DNA from: Lachnospiraceae bacterium
GTDB taxonomy: Bacteria; Bacillota; Clostridia; Lachnospirales; Lachnospiraceae
DNA: 49,566 nucleotides
Reading direction: 5' to 3'
Assembly (NCBI GenBank): GCA_017456585.1
Contig: JAFTJD010000010.1
Span: forward strand, 1-49,566
Positions within the stretch are counted from its first letter, which is position 1. Each line of letters starts with the position of its first letter. The translations under genes were made by a program, and so were the position numbers. The notes below the pieces were generated by a model that saw only the letters and a program-made list of their open reading frames with translations, was not told the origin of the DNA and made no database searches. This document shows, piece by piece, positions 8,693 through 17,984 of the stretch.

Positions 8693-9535
8693 ATGGAGAT
8701 ATTAAAAGGAGCAGATGTAGTTGCTGCTATTAATCAATCAATTAAAGACGAGCTTGAAACTATGTCATATATTCCGCATTTGGCTATAGTTAGAGTTGGC
8801 GAGAAACCGGATGATATTTCTTACGAGCGTGGAGCAACTAAGAGAATGGAAACGGTAGGACTTAGATGTACTTCTTATCACTATCCGGAGGATATAACAG
8901 ACGAGGAGTTCAAGAAAGCATTTATGAGTATCAATGATGATGAAGATGTTGATGCTATATTGCTTCTTCGTCCGCTTCCTAAGCATATTAAAGAGAGTGA
9001 CATAGAGAAGATGATTAATCCTGTTAAGGATGTTGACGGAATTTCTCCTGTTAATATGGCAAAGATATATTCAGGCGATAAAACCGGTTTTGCACCATGT
9101 ACACCTACAGCTGTTATTGAAATGCTTGATTATGCCGGAATTGATTTAATGGGTAAGAGAGTTGCAATAGTAGGCAGAAGCCTTGTGGTTGGTAAGCCGC
9201 TTGCTATGCTTATGATTGGCAGAAATGCAACTGTTACGGTTTGCCATACTAAGACTGTGGATATGAAGAATACCTGCAAGAAAGCTGAAATTGTAGTTGC
9301 TGCAGCTGGTAAAGCCAAGATGCTTGATAAAGAATATGTTGCTGAAGGTGCAGTTGTTATTGATGTTGGTATAAATATGGATGAGAATTTCAAGCTTTGT
9401 GGTGATGTGGATTTTGAAAGTATAACAGATACGGCTTCGATGGCTACACCTGTTCCCGGTGGAGTGGGAACAGTAACCACATCTGTACTTGCTAAGCATG
9501 TGGTTGCAGCGGCTAAAATAAGAAGAGGTAATTAG
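8693..9535 (+). CDS. folD: Bifunctional methylenetetrahydrofolate dehydrogenase / methenyltetrahydrofolate cyclohydrolase
   Basis: FolD interconverts 5,10-methylene-THF and 10-formyl-THF, supplying formyl groups for purine synthesis (used by PurN at 43197). The 280-residue protein shows LLLRPLPKH (usual QLPLP motif varied), VDGISPVN, PCTPTAVIEML, the NAD(P)-binding GKRVAIVGRSLVVGKP and the C-terminal PGGVGTVTTSVL. A strong AGGAGGGG (8679-8686) precedes ATG 8693. It starts 13 nt after the cyclodeaminase gene, so the two form an operon. The family catalytic Tyr-x3-Lys is represented by YERGATKR. The motif variants LRPLP and ISPVN are mildly divergent from typical FolD. Confidence 0.93.
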   Translation: MEILKGADVVAAINQSIKDELETMSYIPHLAIVRVGEKPDDISYERGATKRMETVGLRCTSYHYPEDITDEEFKKAFMSINDDEDVDAILLLRPLPKHIKESDIEKMINPVKDVDGISPVNMAKIYSGDKTGFAPCTPTAVIEMLDYAGIDLMGKRVAIVGRSLVVGKPLAMLMIGRNATVTVCHTKTVDMKNTCKKAEIVVAAAGKAKMLDKEYVAEGAVVIDVGINMDENFKLCGDVDFESITDTASMATPVPGGVGTVTTSVLAKHVVAAAKIRRGN

Positions 9536-9571
9536 TATAAAAGGAATGTATTAAAGCTCAAATAGTATAAA

Positions 9572-12500
9572 GTGGATGATGGTTTGAAAAAAATCAGAAA
9601 AATAGTTGATAACTTATTCCGCGATGAACTTGGTATACAACATAAGCTTCTTAATCTTATTCTTTCGGTTGCATTTGCAGGAGGCATTATTTCATTAGGT
9701 CTGACTGCAATACTTGGCATTAAGGTTGAAAATGTCTTTACAATCTTGTTGCTTATTGTAACTGTGGGCTTTGCACTTTGGCTAGCTAATAGGAAAAACA
9801 ATCCCAGGGTTGCTGCACTTATAACAGTTGGTGTGGCCAATATGGTATTGTTTCCGATTATGTATATTACCGGAGGCGGAATAAGCTCGGGTATGCCGGC
9901 ATGGTTTATTTTGGGGCTTATTTTCTCATGGTTAATACTTAGCGGGAAACTATGTATTATTGTATATTTAATAAATGTGGCTATGGTTGTTGCATGCATT
10001 TTGGTGGAAATGATTTGGCCTGAATTTATAACACCTCTCCCGAACGAAAATGTTGTGTATTTTGACATAATACAGTCCGTAATTGTTGTTACAGTTATTT
10101 TTGGAGCTATTTTTAAATATCAGACCTATGTTTATGAAAAACAAAGAAAACAGATATTAAGAGCCAATGAAACCAAAAATGATTTCCTTGCAAACATGTC
10201 GCATGAGGTGCGTACACCGATTAATGCTATTCTTGGATATAATGAAATGATTATTCAGGAGTCCCGTGAAAGCCATACGATATCTCATGCTACTAATATA
10301 CAGACTGCAGGCAGAACATTGCTTACATTAGTCGATAATATATTTGAATTTACAAGTATAGAGCAGGATGAATTGTATATTAAGGAAGAAGAATACTATG
10401 TCAGCGAATTGATACAGGATGTAGTGACATTTGTTGAGTATTTTGCGGAAAGTAAGGGCTTGGAAATTCGGCTTGAGGTTGATGATAGAATACCTCAAAG
10501 ACTTTTCGGTGACCCTATGAGAATAAAACAGGTCTTAGATAATCTTGTTTCAAATGCCATGAAATATACGAAAGAAGGTTATGTTGAGATTATTCTTGCT
10601 TGGGAACCGCTCATGGCTAAAAAAGGAAATCTTGCAGTTAGTGTGAGAGATACCGGAATAGGGATGAGACAGGAGGATTTATTCAGAATTTCTGATAGTT
10701 TCCTGCGTTTTGATAATAAGAATACCCGAGATATTCAGGGAGTTGGCTTAGGACTTACCATAGTTACGCGTTTGCTTCATATGATGGAAAGCAGGCTTGA
10801 GGTTGAGAGCGAGCTTGGTAAAGGCAGTGTGTTTTATTTTAAAATTCCACAAAGTATTGTAGACAATACAGGCATTGGAAAATGGGATAAGACAATTCTT
10901 AATAAAGAAACGTCTGCTAGTCAGGCTTTTGTTGCACCTACAGCCAGAATTCTTGCAGTAGATGATAATATAATGAATTTGGATATCCTTAAAAGGATGC
11001 TCAAATCTACAGAAATGCAGATAAATACTGCTACAAATGGTATGGAAGCATATGAACTTGTCAGGAAGAATCAATATAATTTGATTTTGATGGATCATAT
11101 GATGCCTATTATGGATGGTGTTGAAGCTCTTAATAAGATGAAAGAAGAGAAGCTGTGTGAAAATACTCCGATTATTGTTCTGACAGCTAATGCTATTGGT
11201 GATGCAAGACAGGAGTATATAGATAAAGGCTTCGATGATTATCTGTCCAAACCAATCATGTCGACAGATTTGCTTGCCATGATTAAGAAGCATTTACCTC
11301 AAGAAATTGTAAGTGATACTTATAGTGTTCCGGATGATATTACGGAAACAAAGGAAGATAATCCGTTCTACTTCTTGAATACGGAAATTGGAATGACATA
11401 TTGTTGTGACGATGAAGAGTTTTACAGAGAGGTGTTAAACACCTATTTGGATACTAATAAATATCAAGAGATTAATGAGTCTTATGAAAAGCAGGATTGG
11501 GAGAATTACAGAATTCTTGTACATGCGTTAAAGAGCACCTCGAATTCGATTGGTGCTACAGAACTCTCGGAAGCGGCAAAAGCGCTTGAAATGGCGGCAA
11601 AAGAAGACAGAATTGATTACATAAAAGCTAATCACGAAGATGTTATGAAGCAATATGAAGAACTTCTTGGATTACTAAAGAAAGCATTTTGTAAGGATGA
11701 AGTGAAGGTTGATGTTGCTACGGATGATGTCGTTGATGAGAAGCAGACTATTCTTGTCGTAGATGATGATAAGATGAATCTTAAGATAGCTGAGAAGCTT
11801 CTTGGAGCGGCGTATAAGGTTAACTGTGCAAAGTCGGGAAATGAAGCGTTTGATATCTTGGCGAAGGAGATTCCTCATTTGATTTTGCTTGATTTACATA
11901 TGCCTGAAATGGACGGACTTGAGGTTATAAGAAAAATTAAACAAATGGATGCTATTAAGGATATACCGGTAATTTTCCTTACAGCAGACAATGATACCGA
12001 AAGCGAACTTAAATGCTTGAAAGAAGGCGCAGTAGACTTTATTACTAAACCATTTCTTGCAGATATTATGCTTCAGAGAATCAAGAGAGTGCTTGATCTT
12101 GAACGCCTCCAAAATGATTTGCAGAGTGAGGTTCATAAACAAACGAAGAAGGCAGAAGAGAGAAGCGAAAAGGTAGAAAGATTATCATTGCAGGTAATGA
12201 TGACTCTTGCCAATACCATAGATGCTAAAGATAAGTATACTAACGGTCATTCTGAAAGAGTTGCCCAATATGCAAGAGAAATAGCGAAACGACTGGGCAA
12301 GAACGAGCAGGAACAGAATAATATATATTATACAGGCCTTTTGCATGATATAGGAAAGATAGGAATTCCTGATACAATCATAAATAAAAGATCAAGCCTT
12401 ACGGATGAGGAATATGCGATTATCAAGACTCATCCACAGAAGGGTGCAGATATTCTTAAGAATATGACTGAGTTACCGGAGCTTGTAATTGCTGCACATT

Positions 12501-12757
12501 GGCATCATGAAAGATATGACGGAAAAGGATATCCTGACGGTCTGAAGGGCAATGAGATACCTGAAATGGCAAGAATAATCGGCGTTGCCGATGCATATGA
12601 TGCGATGACATCTAAGCGTAGCTACAGAGATGCATTGCCTCAGGAAGTGGTTAAACAGGAAATTGTTAAGGGTAAAGGAACCCAGTTTGATCCAAAATTC
12701 GCTGAGATAATGATTAAAATGATAGAAGAAGACACAGAATATCTTATGCGAGAATAA
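9572..12757 (+). CDS. Hybrid sensor histidine kinase with two receivers, HPt and HD-GYP domain
   Basis: A 1061-residue membrane sensor. Residues 1-190 contain about six hydrophobic helices without a clear extracellular sensor domain. Then follow HisKA (SHEVRTP, His211), HATPase (DNLVSNAMKYT, DTGIGM, GVGLGLT), receiver 1 (acidic pair D464/D465, phospho-Asp508), HPt (HALKS, His651), receiver 2 (phospho-Asp774) and a C-terminal HD-GYP phosphodiesterase domain (H925/D926 in HDIGKIGIPD; HHERYDGKGYPD from H978). The order suggests a complete His-Asp-His-Asp phosphorelay controlling c-di-GMP hydrolysis in one chain. No ATG exists near the start; GTG 9572 is used, with TTG 9584 possible, and the ribosome binding site is weak. 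Confidence 0.93.
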   Translation: MDDGLKKIRKIVDNLFRDELGIQHKLLNLILSVAFAGGIISLGLTAILGIKVENVFTILLLIVTVGFALWLANRKNNPRVAALITVGVANMVLFPIMYITGGGISSGMPAWFILGLIFSWLILSGKLCIIVYLINVAMVVACILVEMIWPEFITPLPNENVVYFDIIQSVIVVTVIFGAIFKYQTYVYEKQRKQILRANETKNDFLANMSHEVRTPINAILGYNEMIIQESRESHTISHATNIQTAGRTLLTLVDNIFEFTSIEQDELYIKEEEYYVSELIQDVVTFVEYFAESKGLEIRLEVDDRIPQRLFGDPMRIKQVLDNLVSNAMKYTKEGYVEIILAWEPLMAKKGNLAVSVRDTGIGMRQEDLFRISDSFLRFDNKNTRDIQGVGLGLTIVTRLLHMMESRLEVESELGKGSVFYFKIPQSIVDNTGIGKWDKTILNKETSASQAFVAPTARILAVDDNIMNLDILKRMLKSTEMQINTATNGMEAYELVRKNQYNLILMDHMMPIMDGVEALNKMKEEKLCENTPIIVLTANAIGDARQEYIDKGFDDYLSKPIMSTDLLAMIKKHLPQEIVSDTYSVPDDITETKEDNPFYFLNTEIGMTYCCDDEEFYREVLNTYLDTNKYQEINESYEKQDWENYRILVHALKSTSNSIGATELSEAAKALEMAAKEDRIDYIKANHEDVMKQYEELLGLLKKAFCKDEVKVDVATDDVVDEKQTILVVDDDKMNLKIAEKLLGAAYKVNCAKSGNEAFDILAKEIPHLILLDLHMPEMDGLEVIRKIKQMDAIKDIPVIFLTADNDTESELKCLKEGAVDFITKPFLADIMLQRIKRVLDLERLQNDLQSEVHKQTKKAEERSEKVERLSLQVMMTLANTIDAKDKYTNGHSERVAQYAREIAKRLGKNEQEQNNIYYTGLLHDIGKIGIPDTIINKRSSLTDEEYAIIKTHPQKGADILKNMTELPELVIAAHWHHERYDGKGYPDGLKGNEIPEMARIIGVADAYDAMTSKRSYRDALPQEVVKQEIVKGKGTQFDPKFAEIMIKMIEEDTEYLMRE

Positions 12758-12765
12758 AAAAAGAG

Positions 12766-12794
12766 ATGACAAATTTTTAGAAATATGTTATACT
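12766..12794 (+). promoter_or_regulatory. sigma-A promoter of rnpB
   Basis: ATGACA (12766-12771), 17-nt spacer, TATACT (12789-12794), placing the transcription start at about 12801, exactly where helix P1 of the RNase P RNA begins. Confidence 0.75.
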
Positions 12795-12800
12795 CTTAGC

Positions 12801-13170
12801 TCGAGTACGAAAAATGGTCGCGGCTGCAAATGCCGAAAGGCTGCAGGTGAGGAAAGTCCGGGCTTCACAGGGCAGGATGCCGGATAACGTCCGGTGGAGG
12901 TGACTCCAAGGAAAGTGCAACAGAAATAAACCGCCTATGTCAGAAGAACTCGTTCTTCTGATTGGGTAAGGGTGGAAAGGCAGTGTAAGAGACTACCGCC
13001 TCGCTGGTAACAGGGAGGGCACATGTAAACCCCATTCGAAGCAAGACCGAACAGAAAGCGATACGGCTGCCCGTCGTGCTTTCGGGTAGGTCGCTTGAAC
13101 CTGTCGGTGACGACAGGTCTAGATAGATGACCATTCATTGACATAACCCGGCTTACTGACTACTCGAATT
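12801..13170 (+). ncRNA. rnpB: RNase P RNA (bacterial type A-like)
   Basis: This is the catalytic RNA of RNase P, which matures tRNA 5' ends. Conserved blocks are recognisable in order: GAGGAAAGTCCGGGC (CR-I, part of P4), the ACAGAAA segment, GGGTGGAAAGGC-like and AGACTACCGCC in the middle, then AGATAGATGACC and ACATAACCCGGCTTAC (CR-V and the P4 partner) at the 3' end. The ends TCGAGTA (12801-12807) and TACTCGA (13161-13167) pair as helix P1. Length of about 370 nt is normal. It has its own promoter right after the kinase gene. Type A rather than the Bacillus type B is judged from the overall layout only. Confidence 0.95.
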
Positions 13171-13186
13171 TTAGTGTTACAAAAAT

Positions 13187-13250
13187 AAGGCTGTTATAAA
13201 ACAAACTATTAAGGATTAGAACTTAAGGTTTGTCTTATAACAGCCTTGTT
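13187..13250. terminator. Bidirectional terminator between rnpB and the araC-like gene
   Basis: A perfect 13-bp stem (13187-13199 with 13235-13247), extended by AAACAAAC/GTTTGT pairing inside. T-rich sequence follows on the minus strand side (TTATTTTTG) and a shorter one on the plus strand, so it can end both rnpB and the convergent AraC gene. Confidence 0.75.
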
Positions 13251-13275
13251 TGGTTACATGATTAAATAAGTAATT

Positions 13276-14133
13276 CTAGTCTTGAGTAGTAAATTGTTTG
13301 CGATAGTGAAGTGGTGAAACACCATAATACTTCTTAAACAATTTACTAAAATGATATGCATCATCATAGCCGACATTGGTAGCTATTTTCTTGATATTAA
13401 TGGGAGCGGGCGATTCAAGCATTATCTTAGCACGTTCGAGTCGTGTTTTGATAAGATAATTAATAGGCGATTCACCGGTTTCTTCTTTAAATATCTTGGA
13501 AATATATACCGGGCTAAGATACATATTCTTAGCGATACGATCTAAAGAAATCTTCTCACTGCAGTGTTCATCAAAATAGCTTATTATCTGATTAACAGCA
13601 TAATTTTTGTAATGTGATTCGAAATTACAACCTTCTTGTCCGTCTTTGGGGACAACTAACTCACGCATGAGCAGTAGCATAATCTCTATAAGTCTTGCTT
13701 TTAGCATAAAATACTTGCCTACCTGATTGGTATCATTCTCCGCGAGCATAGCGTAACAAAGCTTGGAAAGCTTCTGCTTAAGCTCTGAGTTGGGTCTCAG
13801 GATAGGAGAGTTATCATTAAAAACTATAGAGTTCTCAGGCATATTATAGAAACTAAAATCAGTAAATCCGATAAAACATTCTACAGTTGGTTCTGTAGGT
13901 GAAGTTACTATATTGTGGTGTTTGACACCTGGATTACACATGATTAAATCACCTGGTTGAACATTATATACTTCACCCTCTATATAATATTGGCCTTTGC
14001 CGGATAATATATATGTAATCTCTGCAAAATCGTGACTATGATAGGATGAATTTCGTGTCATTTTGCCTTTGCTTATGAATAGCATGGTTGGATTTAAATC
14101 ACAAGGTGTAATGTCGTATCGTCCGTCTAGCAT
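13276..14133 (-). CDS. AraC-family transcriptional regulator with N-terminal cupin
   Basis: 285 residues. The N-terminal half is a cupin-type effector-binding domain (HSHDFAEITYILSGKGQYYIEGEVYNVQPGDLIMCNPGVKHH compressed here to its key turns: HSHDF, GxG and PGD). The C-terminal 100 residues contain two helix-turn-helix units of AraC/XylS type (ISLDRIAKNMYLSPVYISKIFKEETGESP and IKKIATNVGYDDAYHFSKLFKKYYGVSP, each quoted only for its core). A GGAGG site lies upstream of ATG 14133. It is in the same direction as and 87 nt downstream of the VCBS propeller gene. Such regulators usually control sugar use, so it probably responds to a carbohydrate ligand and may regulate the propeller gene. Confidence 0.92.
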   Translation of the reverse strand: MLDGRYDITPCDLNPTMLFISKGKMTRNSSYHSHDFAEITYILSGKGQYYIEGEVYNVQPGDLIMCNPGVKHHNIVTSPTEPTVECFIGFTDFSFYNMPENSIVFNDNSPILRPNSELKQKLSKLCYAMLAENDTNQVGKYFMLKARLIEIMLLLMRELVVPKDGQEGCNFESHYKNYAVNQIISYFDEHCSEKISLDRIAKNMYLSPVYISKIFKEETGESPINYLIKTRLERAKIMLESPAPINIKKIATNVGYDDAYHFSKLFKKYYGVSPLHYRKQFTTQD

Positions 14134-14220
14134 GGTATGTCCTCCAGCCTGTAAATTTGTGAGTAACTATATACCATGATACATTATAAAATACTATAAA
14201 ATCAAGAATTTTTTAAAAAA

Positions 14221-15471
14221 TTAATATATACATCCCGGATAAAGGGTTGCTTGTGATAATTTCTTCGGATGTGGAAGCTGTTTGCCGCTTGGCGCAGTAG
14301 TAAGGTCATATGGTTTGGATGAATAAATCCATGCCTTTCCACCAGCATATATAACAGCATCGTTTAAATTTCTGCCGAATAAGTCAGCAGACAATACATA
14401 TCCGTCTTCAGGGAAAGTGAGAACTACATTCATATCGCCATCATATAATGTGGGGTTAACGCCGCCGCCTCGTCTGTATGCAAGGATATAATCCTTGTCA
14501 TCTCCGTTCCAGTTGCGGAATGTATTGACGATTGTGAGCCAACCTTTAGTTTGTCTGTCTTCCTTCCATACCTCATTACCATCAGAATCAAGAAGGAACA
14601 TGCCGTCTTTGCCGCTCCATTGTCCTTTATATCCGTCTCCGCGCTGTATTCGGTCAAGACCTGCAACCTGTAAACCTTTTGAACCCGGCAGGAATTTACC
14701 AAGTGCAACATGCTGTGATTCAATAGAACCACTATAGCGCCAAAGCTCATTGCCATCTACATCATAGAGTGTGGTTACACTACCACCGACACATATTTCG
14801 AGCTTGCCATCGTTATTTACATCGCCTGCCCAGAGAGCATCAGCGTGGTCATCAAGATCCTTGCATGACCAAAGAAGCTTGCCGTCATGAGAAAGAAAAT
14901 CATAGCCTGCCATAACTTCGTCATAGCCGTCCTGGTTCAGGTCCACTGCCAATGGGAAATGTCCTATGTTGCCATGATGTTTCCAAAGGAGATTGAAATC
15001 TTTATCAAGTGCCCACATGTCAAAATATCTGTTCTTAAGTATGATATCCTGAGCGATAGGGTTACCTGTGAGGTTAGCTATTATAATACAATCGTGAGCC
15101 ATCTCGTCAGGTAAATCAAATTCGCGTTTTATCGTACCGTCTGCACCATTAAGAATAAGGAATTTCTTGTCTTTTACAATTAATACCTCAAGCTTTCCGT
15201 CTGCATCAATATCATGAATCTGTGCAGGAAAATCTGAGCCAAAACCACCCGGTTCTTCTACAGGTGTTCCGTATTGCCACAATAATTCGCCGGTAAGAGC
15301 AAAAGCAGTTACGCAGGTTATCTGATGAGGAACATATCTGTCATCAATACCACCGTCAGGCTGGACACAAACCAGCTCCATGCGACCATCACCGTTAATG
15401 TCGCCGATAAGAATCTTGCAATTCTTACCTGCTTTTTGAATGTCAACAGAGTTAATTAAAATAGGTTCCAT
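14221..15471 (-). CDS. VCBS/FG-GAP beta-propeller protein, rhamnogalacturonan-lyase-like, without signal peptide
   Basis: A 416-residue protein built of repeated blades. Several carry Ca-binding D-x-N/D-x-D-G motifs: GDINGDGRMEL, HDIDADGKLEV, VDLNQDGYDEV and GDVNNDGKLEI, alternating with LLW/ELW strands typical of PQQ-like or FG-GAP propellers. Layout resembles the catalytic propeller of family 11 polysaccharide lyases, but length is shorter and no family-defining catalytic residues could be confirmed. There is no signal peptide, so it appears cytosolic, suggesting action on oligosaccharides after uptake. ATG 15471 (MEPILIN) is better spaced from AAAGGA than ATG 15480. It precedes the AraC gene on the same strand. 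Confidence 0.75.
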   Translation of the reverse strand: MEPILINSVDIQKAGKNCKILIGDINGDGRMELVCVQPDGGIDDRYVPHQITCVTAFALTGELLWQYGTPVEEPGGFGSDFPAQIHDIDADGKLEVLIVKDKKFLILNGADGTIKREFDLPDEMAHDCIIIANLTGNPIAQDIILKNRYFDMWALDKDFNLLWKHHGNIGHFPLAVDLNQDGYDEVMAGYDFLSHDGKLLWSCKDLDDHADALWAGDVNNDGKLEICVGGSVTTLYDVDGNELWRYSGSIESQHVALGKFLPGSKGLQVAGLDRIQRGDGYKGQWSGKDGMFLLDSDGNEVWKEDRQTKGWLTIVNTFRNWNGDDKDYILAYRRGGGVNPTLYDGDMNVVLTFPEDGYVLSADLFGRNLNDAVIYAGGKAWIYSSKPYDLTTAPSGKQLPHPKKLSQATLYPGCIY

Positions 15472-15685
15472 AGTTATCATTTCCTTTCTTGAAAATTAAA
15501 TAAATTTTAACATGAAAAAGGAGAATTTTAAATGCAATTTATTATAATTTAGATGTAATAATTGTAAATTTGTTTTTGGCAAAAAGTGAGACGAAATTTT
15601 TTTGAATATTAAGTTAAAAAATATAGCAAAGTGTTGTGATTTTTGTTATACTCTAACTTGTATCTTTTGTTTTGGAGGTGTACTT

Positions 15686-16246
15686 ATGGATAATACATTG
15701 CGTACAGGAGAATTATACAGACATTATAAGGGGAATATTTATCAGATAGTGGCAGGCTTGGCAACACATACAGAGACAAATGAAGAAGTAGTTGTATATC
15801 AGGCACTTTATGGCGATTATAAGGTGTATGTAAGACCGCTTAGTATGTTTTTTGAAACGGTTTGCGATGAAAACGGTAATAAGGTTCCTCGATTTGCTAA
15901 ATTCGGTACAGATAATGTCACCCCTTTGGCAGTTAATAATGTTGTATTACAAGAAAGTGAAAATAAAGTAGCGGATAGAACTGTTGGGGAAATGAGCAAC
16001 AGCACGGATGAAGAAGTATGCGAAGGCGTCAATCCTATGCTGATTAAATTTCTTGACGCAGACAGTATAGAGGAGAAGTTAGAGATTCTTAATGATATGA
16101 GAAAGACCATTGATGATAAAACTATAAGTGATATAGGTGTATCTATGGATTTGGTAATCGAAGAAGGTCCATTGGAGGACAGGCTTTCACATCTGGAGTA
16201 TTATTTAAAAACAAGGGCTAGATTTGAAGCTTCAAGATTAAGGTAG
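15686..16246 (+). CDS. DUF1653 domain protein
   Basis: A 186-residue cytosolic protein. Residues 7-65 match DUF1653: GELYRHYKGNIYQIV, then EEVVVYQALYGDYKVYVRPLSMFFE. This is a small beta domain of unknown function found in many bacteria. The C-terminal part (about 120-186) is an acidic helical region with a leucine-rich stretch and no recognised motif. GGAGG at 15675-15679 fixes ATG 15686; an upstream TTG at 15602 would start inside AT-rich promoter-like DNA (TATACT at 15647-15652). It stands alone, divergent from the propeller gene. Confidence 0.8.
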   Translation: MDNTLRTGELYRHYKGNIYQIVAGLATHTETNEEVVVYQALYGDYKVYVRPLSMFFETVCDENGNKVPRFAKFGTDNVTPLAVNNVVLQESENKVADRTVGEMSNSTDEEVCEGVNPMLIKFLDADSIEEKLEILNDMRKTIDDKTISDIGVSMDLVIEEGPLEDRLSHLEYYLKTRARFEASRLR

Positions 16247-16360
16247 ATTATTAATATTATTATGTAATTTCATTAAAAAATGTTGCAATATGTATTTTTA
16301 TGTGTTATGTTTTGGTATGTTGATTTGTAAATTTCTGCAACAGGAGCGACGGAGCAATAG

Positions 16361-16390
16361 TTGTGGTATTGTATGAATTAATGGTATAAT
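16361..16390 (+). promoter_or_regulatory. Likely sigma-A promoter of lysA
   Basis: TTGTGG (16361-16366), 18-nt spacer, TATAAT (16385-16390), 29 nt before the lysA ATG with AAGGAG at about 16405. No lysine riboswitch or T-box was seen in 16247-16419. Confidence 0.6.
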
Positions 16391-16419
16391 ACAAATGTAT
16401 ATTTAAGGAGACCAAGGGT

Positions 16420-17670
16420 ATGAAGAAGACACCTTTTGTTACACTTGAACAGGTGGAGTCGATAGTTAAGGATTATCCAACACCTTTTCATATTTATGAT
16501 GAGAAAGGAATAAGAGAAAATGCAAGAAAGCTTAAGGAAGCTTTTGCATGGAATAAAGGATATAAGGAGTATTTTGCAGTAAAGGCTACTCCTAATCCGT
16601 ATATTATGAAGGTACTTAAGGAAGAAGGAATAGGCGCAGATTGTTCCTCTTATACAGAACTTTTGCTTGCTGATAAGGTTGGCCTTGACGGAAGCAATAT
16701 TATGTTTTCTTCCAATGTAACACCTGCAGCAGATTTTGCACTTGCGGCTAAGCTTGGAGCGATTGTTAATTTTGATGATATTACTCATATTGATTTCTAT
16801 GAGAAGGTAGCACCTTTCCAGGAGACTATGAGCTGTCGTTTTAATCCTGGCGGAGACTTTAAGATTAAGAGCCAGATTATGGATACTCCTCAGGATGCGA
16901 AGTATGGACTTACAAGACCACAGATGACAGAAGCATTCCTCAAGCTTAAGGAGAAAGGCGTAAAGCATTTCGGTATTCATGCATTTCTTGCAAGTAATAC
17001 TGTTACTAATGAATATTATCCTGCACTTGCAAGAATTCTTTTTAAGACTGCAGTAGAACTTAAGAAGGAAACAGGAGTGCATATTGCATTCATTAACCTT
17101 TCCGGTGGTGTAGGTATTCCTTATCGCCCGGATCAGACACCTAATGATATCATGGCTATCGGTGAAGGTGTAAGACAGGCTTATGAAGAGATTTTTGTTC
17201 CTGAGGGAATGGATGATGTAGCTATCTATACAGAGCTCGGCAGATTTGTGTTAGGACCTTACGGCGGACTTGTTTCACAGGTGCTTCATGAGAAGCATAC
17301 ACATAAGGAATATGTAGGTCTTGATGCTTGTGCGGCTAATCTTATGCGTCCGGCTATATATGGTGCATATCACCATATTACTGTGCTCGGTAAAGAAGAT
17401 GCTGAGTGCGATCATATGTATGATGTAACAGGTGGTTTGTGTGAGAATAATGATAAATTCGCAATAGACCGTATGTTGCCTGAGATTAAGATAGGTGATT
17501 ACTTGTTTATTCATGATACAGGTGCACACGGATTTGCCATGGGATATAATTATAATGGTAAGTTGCGCTCGGCAGAATTACTCCTTAAGGAGGACGGAAG
17601 CGTAGAGCAGATAAGACGCGCTGAGACTCCGGAAGATTATTTTGCTACATTGAATTTCGATAATTTATAG
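16420..17670 (+). CDS. lysA: Diaminopimelate decarboxylase
   Basis: A PLP enzyme that forms lysine from meso-diaminopimelate. The 416-residue fold type III decarboxylase has the PLP-binding lysine in FAVKATPNP, GIHAFLASN at the conserved HxGS position, the glycine-rich NLSGGVGIPY and ELGRFVLGPYG near the phosphate site, then GGLCENNDKFA where the family normally reads GPxCESxD. It ends with RRAETPEDYFATL, which is characteristic of LysA. The CENND and HAFLASN variants are typical of a LysA subgroup that differs from E. coli, and ornithine-type activity cannot be strictly excluded. Good AAGGAG precedes ATG. It is monocistronic with a terminator at 17682-17730. Confidence 0.88.
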   Translation: MKKTPFVTLEQVESIVKDYPTPFHIYDEKGIRENARKLKEAFAWNKGYKEYFAVKATPNPYIMKVLKEEGIGADCSSYTELLLADKVGLDGSNIMFSSNVTPAADFALAAKLGAIVNFDDITHIDFYEKVAPFQETMSCRFNPGGDFKIKSQIMDTPQDAKYGLTRPQMTEAFLKLKEKGVKHFGIHAFLASNTVTNEYYPALARILFKTAVELKKETGVHIAFINLSGGVGIPYRPDQTPNDIMAIGEGVRQAYEEIFVPEGMDDVAIYTELGRFVLGPYGGLVSQVLHEKHTHKEYVGLDACAANLMRPAIYGAYHHITVLGKEDAECDHMYDVTGGLCENNDKFAIDRMLPEIKIGDYLFIHDTGAHGFAMGYNYNGKLRSAELLLKEDGSVEQIRRAETPEDYFATLNFDNL

Positions 17671-17681
17671 AATTAAGTTAC

Positions 17682-17730
17682 TAATCATAAGAGCCTGAAA
17701 AGGGTATGATACCTAAGGCTCTTATGATTA
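17682..17730. terminator. Hairpin terminator after lysA
   Basis: A perfect 15-bp stem (17682-17696 with 17716-17730) 11 nt after the stop codon. The loop itself can fold (GTAT/ATAC). The following T run is weak, so termination efficiency is uncertain. Confidence 0.6.
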
Positions 17731-17875
17731 ATATACAATCCATATCTTTGTTGTTTTAATATATTTCTATGTATTTTTCTTGCTTACAGTTAAAATGTTA
17801 ATAATAATTCTTTTGTATCGTTTAAATATCTAACAGATTCCCGATTTTAAGTAATAATTAGTTAGTATAATTTTG

Positions 17876-17904
17876 TTGACAACCGACAAAAAATGTATTA
17901 ATAT
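17876..17904 (+). promoter_or_regulatory. sigma-A promoter of recA
   Basis: TTGACA (17876-17881), 17-nt spacer, TAATAT (17899-17904). The start point would be near 17911. The remainder of the 314-nt gap between lysA and recA holds only the lysA terminator, AT-rich sequence and the LexA box. Confidence 0.8.
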
Positions 17905-17915
17905 ATACCTAGAGG

Positions 17916-17929
17916 CGAACATAAGTTCG
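17916..17929. promoter_or_regulatory. LexA (SOS) box controlling recA
   Basis: CGAAC-ATAA-GTTCG is a perfect 5+5 palindrome matching the Gram-positive LexA/DinR operator CGAAC-N4-GTTCG. It lies just downstream of the -10 element of recA, where a bound repressor would block initiation. Confidence 0.88.
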
Positions 17930-17984
17930 TGATTGAGGCGTATAATATAATTTAATATTTATAGAATGAAAGGGAGAATATTTT

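Noticed and set aside
12935..13144. Minus-strand open frames within 12935-13144
   Set aside because: They lie entirely in the RNase P RNA.
16247..16419. Lysine riboswitch or T-box upstream of lysA
   Set aside because: Neither the lysine aptamer landmarks nor the T-box sequence was seen in the 173 nt.
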